Shown: positions 1 through 5,657 of the stretch, piece after piece
Layout: every line of letters begins with the position of its first letter
Position numbering within the stretch: position 1 is the stretch's first letter
Origin: Citromicrobium sp.
Lineage (GTDB): Bacteria > Pseudomonadota > Alphaproteobacteria > Sphingomonadales > Sphingomonadaceae
Reading direction: 5' to 3'
DNA length: 10,382 bases
Assembly (NCBI GenBank): GCA_003248395.1
Contig: QFNA01000080.1
Span: 1-10,382, forward strand
Translations under genes and position numbers: made by a program
Notes under the pieces: generated by a model
Told to the model about the DNA's origin: nothing
The model's database searches: none
Seen by the model: the letters and a program-made list of their open reading frames with translations, nothing else

Positions 1-498
1 GCTCTCTTCCGCGCCAGCGCTGTCGGCGGTCCGACCGCCCGTCACATCCTGGATCGCGGTTTCGAGCGCCTTTGCGTCCACGCCGGCTGATGCCAGAGCC
101 TTGGCCGCGGCGGTCTGGCCCAAGGAGAGCGCCTGCAAGAGGCGCTGGACCGGGACAAAGCTGTCGCCCGCCTTCTCAGCCAGCTGCTCTGCCTGGTCGA
201 GCATGCGCACCGCATCATTGTCGAGCCCGGGCGTCTGCTGCGCGCCGCCGCCCGACACGGCAGGAATCCTGGCCAGCGCCATATCGACATCATTGACCGC
301 CACGCCGGAATTGCCGCCCGCACGCTGGATCAGCTGCGCGGCCATTCCCTGATTGTCCTCCAGCAGCGCCTTCAGAATATGGAGCGGCGAAATGCGCTGG
401 TGATTCATGCGGATAGCGACGGTTTGTGCGCTTTGGAGAAAGCCCTTGGCGCAAGTCCTCGCGTCGTAGAAAGTGGATTCAAAAAAGTCGTGCGCCAT
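1..498 (-). CDS. clpB: ATP-dependent disaggregase ClpB, N-terminal part (runs off left edge)
   Basis: ClpB is a cytoplasmic hexameric AAA+ disaggregase that works with DnaK to pull proteins out of aggregates. Only the first 166 codons are present. They cover the Clp_N substrate-binding domain and end just before the first ATPase domain. Visible family hallmarks are AKGFLQSAQTVAIRMNHQ (residues 17-34), SPLHILKALLEDNQG, a paired second Clp_N repeat around PGLDNDAVRMLDQAEQLAEK, GDSFVPVQRLLQAL, and the linker GGRTADSAGAEES at the window edge. The only upstream in-frame ATG is at 498, which gives MAHDFFESTFYDARTC in place of the usual MNLEKFTDR-like start. That start overlaps the end of csaA by 20 bases and has no clear ribosome binding site. 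An in-frame ATG at 408 (MNHQ) would remove the first helix. The identity is firm; the start is uncertain. Confidence 0.9.
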   Translation of the reverse strand, partial: MAHDFFESTFYDARTCAKGFLQSAQTVAIRMNHQRISPLHILKALLEDNQGMAAQLIQRAGGNSGVAVNDVDMALARIPAVSGGGAQQTPGLDNDAVRMLDQAEQLAEKAGDSFVPVQRLLQALSLGQTAAAKALASAGVDAKALETAIQDVTGGRTADSAGAEES

Positions 499-817
499 TC
501 TCGATCGAACCCGCGGGTTCGACCAGTACGATACGCCCCTCCGGATCGGGAAAGCCCAGCACCAGCACCTCGGACATGAACGGCCCGATCTGCCGCGGCG
601 GAAAGTTCACCACCGCCATGACGCGTTTCCCGACGAGTTGTTCGGGTGTGTAAAGGTCCGCGATCTGGGCCGAGCTTTTGCGCTCGCCGATTCCCGGGCC
701 GAAATCCATCCAAAGCTTGATTGCGGGCTTGCGCGCTTCGGGGAAAGGCTCGGCGCGGATGACGGTGCCTGCGCGGATATCGACTTCTGCAAAGCGATCG
801 AATGTCGTGGTGTCCAT
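479..817 (-). CDS. csaA: CsaA-family tRNA-binding protein
   Basis: The 112-residue product matches the CsaA/YgjH family of small dimeric OB-fold proteins. These resemble the tRNA-binding domain of methionyl-tRNA synthetase and have been linked to tRNA binding and export-chaperone activity. Family motifs run the full length: EVDIRAGTVIRAEPFPEARK (11-30), AIKLWMDFGPGIGERKSSAQ (32-51), LVGKRVMAVVNFPPRQIGPF (61-80) and SEVLVLGF (82-89). The length is typical and the gene is intact. The start is ATG at 817; no strong ribosome binding site is visible upstream. It lies 43 bases downstream of the ATPase gene, and its last codons overlap the presumed clpB start. The three same-strand genes may therefore be co-transcribed. 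The exact cellular role of alphaproteobacterial members is not settled. Confidence 0.9.
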   Translation of the reverse strand: MDTTTFDRFAEVDIRAGTVIRAEPFPEARKPAIKLWMDFGPGIGERKSSAQIADLYTPEQLVGKRVMAVVNFPPRQIGPFMSEVLVLGFPDPEGRIVLVEPAGSIENGARLF

Positions 818-860
818 GCGGCTAGCCTAATCCGCAGTACGATTCAGGCAAGCCGAAGCC

Positions 861-2201
861 TCACTGATCGCAATTCTCCAGTCCCGGCACCATGACAGTC
901 CGTGCCCCACCGAAGTCTTCGCGCACCACGATCAGGCCCTGGCGTTCGAGATGATCGAGCAGCCGCCGGATCCGCCCAGGCGAACTAGACCCGTAAGATC
1001 GGGCAAGCGCGTCTTCGTCGACCTCGGTCTCGCCGGCATGGGCGGCCTTGGAAATGACGAGGAATGGTCCGAGCAGGTCCTCTTCCACGGCATCCGCCAG
1101 TCCCTCGATGCGCGTTCGCGTATCGCAGGCGAGATCGTCCAGCCCCGCAGCAGCAAAGGCGAAGCGTCGCTGGAATGTGCGCATGTCTGGCATCGGGCCG
1201 ATCAGCCGTTCGCGGCGGCAGCGGGTGAGGAATGTCTGGTATTGGGCGCTTGACGACTGAAAGGCGATACCATCTTCCCGCGCGACTTCTCCGATGAGCT
1301 GCTCGATCCGCTCTGCAACGGAGCCATTGTCCGCGATAGGCGCATCCGGCTTCGACTCATGCTCGTCGGTATCGGCGATCGAACGTTCGACGTCCTGAAC
1401 GCGCGGTGCGGGTCTGGGCGGCGGTGGCGGTGCGCTACTCGCCAGATCCGCGGCAAGGTTACCGGTCAATAGCGCCGCCATGTCTTCGGGCGCGGTTTCC
1501 GGCATCGCCATCAATCCTTCGGCGCGCGGCTTGAAGCCCGACCGGACGGGACCGATCTTTACCGCCAGCGGCAGTCGCGTGATGGCTGGACCAAGCGCCA
1601 GGAAATGGCCCCGCTCGAGTTCGCGAATCCGTTCCGCCTTCCGCCGCTCCATCCCCAGCAGATCGGCCGCGCGAACCATGTCGATGTCTAGGAATGTCCG
1701 CCCCATCAGGAAGTTCGAGGCCTCTGCGGCGACGTTCTTTGCCAGTTTCGCCAGCCGCTGCGTCGCGACGATCCCTGCAAGGCCGCGCTTGCGCCCGCGG
1801 CACATCAGATTGGTCATGGCCGACAGGGTAAGCCGGCGCGTATCCTCGTGCGCGGCACAGCGTATCTGTTGCTCGACCTCGAGACCTTCGAGCGCGAGTA
1901 CCACGCTCGCACGGTGCTCGCGGATACGCAGGGCCAGAAGTTCGATCTCCGCAGGTGAATAGGCTGCCCCGTCGATCACGACATGGCCGAAGGGTTCGGC
2001 AAGCGATACGAAATCGCCCTCGGGATCGATGACGACCTGCTGGACCATCTTGGCGCTCTCTTCAAGCAGCCGGCGCAACAGATGCGACTTGCCGCTGCCC
2101 GAATTGCCCTGAACCAGCAGGCGGGTCGCGAGCAATTCCTCGATATCGAACTCTACCGGTTTGCCGGCGGCATCATGGCCAATGGTGATCTGCGCTGTCA
2201 C
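861..2201 (-). CDS. HerA-type P-loop ATPase (DUF87-like) with C-terminal winged-helix-like region
   Basis: This 446-residue protein has a RecA/FtsK-like ATPase core of the HerA group. The Walker A motif is GNSGSGKS (32-39), the Walker B-like strand is VVIDPEGD (56-63) and a sensor-type strand is GIVATQR (143-149). Basic residues in CRGRKRG (134-140) may contact nucleic acid. A proline-rich linker follows (APPPPPRPAPR, 257-267), then an acidic stretch and a helical C-terminal half. The last ~60 residues (ALARSYGSSSPGRIRRLLDH, then GLIVVREDFGGARTVMVPG) read like a winged helix-turn-helix. HerA relatives move DNA, often with the nuclease NurA, but no nuclease gene is beside it here. The start is GTG at 2201: an in-frame TAG lies just upstream, and the next strand is needed for the fold. 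The substrate and role are unknown. Confidence 0.8.
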   Translation of the reverse strand: MTAQITIGHDAAGKPVEFDIEELLATRLLVQGNSGSGKSHLLRRLLEESAKMVQQVVIDPEGDFVSLAEPFGHVVIDGAAYSPAEIELLALRIREHRASVVLALEGLEVEQQIRCAAHEDTRRLTLSAMTNLMCRGRKRGLAGIVATQRLAKLAKNVAAEASNFLMGRTFLDIDMVRAADLLGMERRKAERIRELERGHFLALGPAITRLPLAVKIGPVRSGFKPRAEGLMAMPETAPEDMAALLTGNLAADLASSAPPPPPRPAPRVQDVERSIADTDEHESKPDAPIADNGSVAERIEQLIGEVAREDGIAFQSSSAQYQTFLTRCRRERLIGPMPDMRTFQRRFAFAAAGLDDLACDTRTRIEGLADAVEEDLLGPFLVISKAAHAGETEVDEDALARSYGSSSPGRIRRLLDHLERQGLIVVREDFGGARTVMVPGLENCDQ

Positions 2202-2300
2202 TCGCGTGGGCTAGCCACCCGAATCCGGTCGGTGGAAGAGCGCAACGCATGTTTTGAACAGCCCTCGGCCAAATAGCAGGTTGGCGGGAAAAACATGGTC

Positions 2301-2328
2301 TTGCCAAAGGGGCCGCTCGCGATAGGGT
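2301..2328 (+). promoter_or_regulatory. Possible sigma-70-type promoter for the M16 peptidase gene
   Basis: TTGCCA at 2301-2306 resembles a -35 box. TAGGGT at 2323-2328, 16 bases further on, is a poor -10 box. Transcription would begin near 2335, about 25 bases before the chosen ATG. The match is weak and rests only on base pattern and position. Confidence 0.25.
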
Positions 2329-2346
2329 GCGGGCCGGGCAGAAAAC

Positions 2347-2351
2347 AGGAG
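2347..2351 (+). promoter_or_regulatory. Ribosome binding site that fixes the M16 lipoprotein start
   Basis: AGGAG lies 8 bases before the ATG at 2360. It supports that ATG over the in-frame GTG at 2327, which has no such site and would place 11 extra residues ahead of a well-formed lipoprotein signal. Confidence 0.75.
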
Positions 2352-2359
2352 TCACGGGA

Positions 2360-5236
2360 ATGCGTCGACATTTGATGGGCGGTATTGCCGCGATTGCACT
2401 GGCGGGATGCGCCACCATGCCGGACGGCACCGGCTCAGTGGCAAATACTGCCCAAAGCGACAGCGATGCCTCGCTTGCCGCGCTGGTCGATCAGGTCGAA
2501 ATTCCCTACGAGCAGTTCACGCTCGACAACGGTCTGACCGTGCTGGTCCATACCGACCGCAAGGCGCCGATTGTCGGTGTAACAACCTATTACCGTGTCG
2601 GTTCGAAGCACGAACCGCGTGGCCGGACGGGCTTTGCGCATTTGTTCGAGCATCTGATGTTCGGTGGCAGCGAGAATGTCGCCGATTTCGATGTTCCCCT
2701 GGAGGCTGCGGGTTCGACGGGCACGAACGGTTCGACATGGTATGACCGCACGAATTATGTCGAAACGGTGCCGACGGGCGCGCTCGATCTCGCCTTGATG
2801 ATGGAAAGCGACCGCATGGGCTATTTGCTCGGCGCGGTGACGCAGGACAAGCTCGACAAGCAGCGTGGCGTGGTCAAGAACGAGAAGAACCAGGGGGACA
2901 ACCAGCCCTACGGCCTCGTCCGCTACGCGATCGGAGACGGGCTGTTTCCCGTCGGTCATCCCTATCGCCATTCGACAATCGGTTCGATGGCGGATCTCGA
3001 TGCCGCCAGCCTTGCCGACGTGAAAACCTGGTTCGAAGACAATTACGCGCCCAACAACGTTGTGCTTGCGCTGTCTGGCGATATCGATGCGGCGACGGCG
3101 CGGCCCATGGTCGAAAAATGGTTCGGCGCCATTCCTTCCGGGCCGGAAGTGCGGACAGTCGACGCACCTCCGGTCACGCTTACGGCCCCCGTAACCCGGG
3201 AAATGGTCGACCAGGTTCCGCTCGTCCGCGTGATGCGCAACTGGACCGGTCCCGATATCGATCACCCCGATGCGATTCCGCTGTCGGTCGGCATGTATGT
3301 GCTTGGAGGCCTCAATTCTTCTCGCCTCGATAATGTGCTGGTGCGCGACGAGCAGCTGGCCGTCTCGGTCAATGCCTCTGCCCAGCAGCACGAGAGCCTG
3401 TCGTTCCTGCAAGCAACGATGGATGTGAAGCCTGGCGCCGACCGGGCTGCGGCGGAGGCCAGGCTCGACCAGCTGATCGCCGGCATGCTGGAGCGCGGTC
3501 CTTCAGAGGACGAGCTCGCGCGCGCAACATCATCGATCGTCTCAGCGTATGTCGACGGGCTCGAACGGGTCGGCGGTTTTGGCGGTAAGGGCATGACGCT
3601 CGCCGAAGGCCTTCTTTATTCGGACAACCCGGCGAAATATCGGGAGGATCTTGAACGCATCACTTCGCTGACGCCGGAAGACGTGCGGCTCGCCATGAAC
3701 CGGTGGCTTTCGCGACCGGTGATGAGCCTCGCGGTCGTACCGGGCGAACGGGTCGAAAAGGGGGCCACAATGGGCGGCTGGGGCGACGAGGGCACGGTGC
3801 CCGCGCCGGAGCCGGACAGCGGCAACAGCGCGCCACTCGCTCGTAGCGGGGAAGCTCGCGAAATGCCCAAGCCATTGCCGGTCGGGCCGCTCGCCTTCCC
3901 GACCGTCGAGCGGGCAACGCTGTCGAATGGCATTCCCGTTACTCTTGCGCGCCGGACCGCCATCCCGAAAGTCGCGCTGACGATGCAGTTCGACGCGGGC
4001 TATGCCGCCGATGGCGCTGCACGGGCAGGCACGCAATCGCTAATGATGAACCTGATCGACGAGGGCACGACCAGCCGGAGCGCGGTCGAAATCGCCGAGG
4101 ACCAGGAACGGCTGGGTGCGGCGATCAGTACCGGAAGCGGGCTCGACACGAGTTCGGTAACGATGAACGCGCTGACGACAAATCTCGCTCCATCGCTCGA
4201 ATTGATGGCAGACATCGTCCGCAATCCCGCCTTTGCCGAAGGCGAGGTCCAGCGGGTGCGCGATCAGCGACTTGCACAGATTGCGCAACAACTGGCTTCG
4301 CCCACCGGCCTCGCCAGCCGCGCCCTTCGCCCACTCGTATTTGGCGACGCGCACCCATACGGAACAGTGGGCAGCCTTGGCACGGCGGAGGTCGTCCAGG
4401 CGATCGGTCCCGCGACATTGCGCGAGGAACATGGCAACTGGATCCGCCCGGACAATGCCGAAATCTTCGCCGTGGGGGACATTACCCTGCCCGCACTGAC
4501 CCGCCAGCTGGAGGCCGCCTTCGGCAACTGGCAAACCGGCGGGACCAGGGCCGCGGAAAAGGATCTCGATGCCGCTGTCGCAGAACCGCAGACGCAGATT
4601 TTCGTGATCGACCGCCCCAATTCTCCGCAATCGGTCATCGCCATCGGCCGTGCCTTGCCGATTACCGGCACGGTTGCGGGGCTCGAATCGCTCGATCTCG
4701 CCAACGAAGTGCTCGGCAACGGTTTCCTCAGCCGACTCAACCTGCTCATCCGCGAGGAAAAGGGCTGGAGCTACGGTGCGGGAAGCGGTGTGGACGCGCC
4801 CGCCGGCCCCCGCCTGTTCACCATGAGCACTTCAGTTCAGTCGGACCGCACCGGCGATTCGATCGACCTGATTCTGCAGACCGCGCGCGAATTCGCCAAC
4901 GGTACTCGCAAGGTCGACGACACCGAGTTCAATCGGGTTACCGACGGCAATATCCGCAACCTGCCCAACCGGTTCGAAACCAACTATCAGGTACTCGGGG
5001 CGATCATCGAGAACGACCGGCTCGGCAGGCCGGACGATTACTACACGCGTCTGCCCGCAACCTATCGGGCGATCGACAAGGCCGCGATCGACAAGTCAGC
5101 CCGTGACTATCTCGGCGCGGACGACCTCACCATCGTGGTCGTCGGAGACCGCAGCCAGATCGACGCGCAGATCGACCGGCTCGGCCTGCCGGTTACCTAC
5201 CTCCCTGTTGACACAAGTGTAAGTAGCGCGGAATAA
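2360..5236 (+). CDS. M16 family zinc metallopeptidase, two-unit, predicted lipoprotein
   Basis: The 958-residue protein is a tandem M16 (insulinase/pitrilysin-like, PqqL-type) peptidase. Residues 1-17 form a lipoprotein signal with lipobox LAGC, so Cys17 would be lipidated and the enzyme anchored to a membrane facing the periplasm. The first unit carries the inverted zinc motif HLFEH (94-98), with the third ligand Glu175 (VKNEK) at the expected distance. A flexible linker (~480-510, rich in Gly, Pro and Glu) leads to a second M16 unit from about residue 513. This unit lacks HxxEH and probably helps close the chamber. REEKGWSYG (~798) matches the conserved Arg/Tyr substrate-binding region. The length is normal for fused M16 proteins and no damage is visible. 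The likely role is degradation of oligopeptides in the envelope. The next gene follows after 42 bases and is probably co-transcribed. Confidence 0.9.
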   Translation: MRRHLMGGIAAIALAGCATMPDGTGSVANTAQSDSDASLAALVDQVEIPYEQFTLDNGLTVLVHTDRKAPIVGVTTYYRVGSKHEPRGRTGFAHLFEHLMFGGSENVADFDVPLEAAGSTGTNGSTWYDRTNYVETVPTGALDLALMMESDRMGYLLGAVTQDKLDKQRGVVKNEKNQGDNQPYGLVRYAIGDGLFPVGHPYRHSTIGSMADLDAASLADVKTWFEDNYAPNNVVLALSGDIDAATARPMVEKWFGAIPSGPEVRTVDAPPVTLTAPVTREMVDQVPLVRVMRNWTGPDIDHPDAIPLSVGMYVLGGLNSSRLDNVLVRDEQLAVSVNASAQQHESLSFLQATMDVKPGADRAAAEARLDQLIAGMLERGPSEDELARATSSIVSAYVDGLERVGGFGGKGMTLAEGLLYSDNPAKYREDLERITSLTPEDVRLAMNRWLSRPVMSLAVVPGERVEKGATMGGWGDEGTVPAPEPDSGNSAPLARSGEAREMPKPLPVGPLAFPTVERATLSNGIPVTLARRTAIPKVALTMQFDAGYAADGAARAGTQSLMMNLIDEGTTSRSAVEIAEDQERLGAAISTGSGLDTSSVTMNALTTNLAPSLELMADIVRNPAFAEGEVQRVRDQRLAQIAQQLASPTGLASRALRPLVFGDAHPYGTVGSLGTAEVVQAIGPATLREEHGNWIRPDNAEIFAVGDITLPALTRQLEAAFGNWQTGGTRAAEKDLDAAVAEPQTQIFVIDRPNSPQSVIAIGRALPITGTVAGLESLDLANEVLGNGFLSRLNLLIREEKGWSYGAGSGVDAPAGPRLFTMSTSVQSDRTGDSIDLILQTAREFANGTRKVDDTEFNRVTDGNIRNLPNRFETNYQVLGAIIENDRLGRPDDYYTRLPATYRAIDKAAIDKSARDYLGADDLTIVVVGDRSQIDAQIDRLGLPVTYLPVDTSVSSAE

Positions 5237-5278
5237 GCGCCGCATCGCAACCCTCATTCACGAGAGAGGAATAAGTCT

Positions 5279-5581
5279 ATGTCCGTAGCCGGTACCTATG
5301 AAACCACCGTCAAGAGCCCGATGGGTGACCAGAAAGGCACCTTCACCGTCAATCCTGCCGACGATGGCACCTTCACCGGCAACATGGCCGGCGGCATGGG
5401 TTCGATGGATGTGGTCGACGGCAAGGTCGACGGCAATACGCTGACCTGGAAGATGAACATGACGGTGCCGATGCCAATGGAACTCAACTGCGAAGCCACG
5501 GTCGATGGCGATGCGCTGACCGGCAAGGTCAATGCCGGCGCATTCGGCGACATGCCGCTCACCGGCTCGCGTCAGGGCTGA
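5279..5581 (+). CDS. Small beta-rich protein with three DG-x-T repeats, function unknown
   Basis: This is a 100-residue protein with a strong ribosome binding site (GAGAGAGGA at 5262-5270, 8 bases before the ATG). It has no signal peptide, membrane helix or cysteine pair (a single Cys, residue 71). It is made of alternating short strands with three similar units: DDGTFTGNM (28-36), VDGNTLTWKM (50-59) and VDGDALTGKV (75-84). Each is followed by a Met/Gly/Pro-rich turn. I recognise the pattern from uncharacterised sphingomonad proteins of about 100 residues, which look like small beta-barrels or sandwiches; this is memory of the style, not a search. The 42-base gap after the M16 gene and the terminator just downstream make it the last gene of that transcript. 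No function can be assigned. Confidence 0.8.
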   Translation: MSVAGTYETTVKSPMGDQKGTFTVNPADDGTFTGNMAGGMGSMDVVDGKVDGNTLTWKMNMTVPMPMELNCEATVDGDALTGKVNAGAFGDMPLTGSRQG

Positions 5582-5600
5582 TCGCTCACTCTGCAAAAGC

Positions 5601-5634
5601 AAAGGGCCGCCGGAGCGATCCGGCGGCCCTTTTT
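5601..5634. terminator. Bidirectional rho-independent terminator between convergent genes
   Basis: A perfect 12-base-pair stem (AGGGCCGCCGGA at 5603-5614 with TCCGGCGGCCCT at 5619-5630) closes a GCGA tetraloop, which is of the stable GNRA type. Two more A-T pairs extend the base. Five T residues (5630-5634) follow on the plus strand. On the minus strand the hairpin is followed by TTTGCTTTTGC. It starts about 20 bases after the small gene's stop and about 25 bases from the S46 stop, so it can end both converging transcripts. Confidence 0.9.
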
Positions 5635-5657
5635 GTTGTCCTGCTGTCGATCCTACC

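Larger units (their letters stand above)
2202..2359. other. Divergent intergenic region holding promoters for both flanking genes
   Basis: These 158 bases separate the minus-strand ATPase gene from the plus-strand M16 lipoprotein gene, so promoters for both must lie here or overlap the gene ends. I see no tRNA, strong hairpin or palindromic operator. The only promoter-like pair I can propose is listed separately for the plus strand. For the minus strand I find no convincing -35/-10 pair. Confidence 0.5.

Noticed and set aside
2327..2359. Upstream GTG start for the M16 peptidase
   Set aside because: The ATG at 2360 has a good ribosome binding site and gives a short basic-hydrophobic lipoprotein signal. 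The GTG would bury it behind 11 residues.
2435..3412. 325-residue open frame on the minus strand within the M16 gene
   Set aside because: Antisense shadow rich in Arg, His and Ile-Asp strings with no domain pattern. The plus strand carries the zinc motifs.
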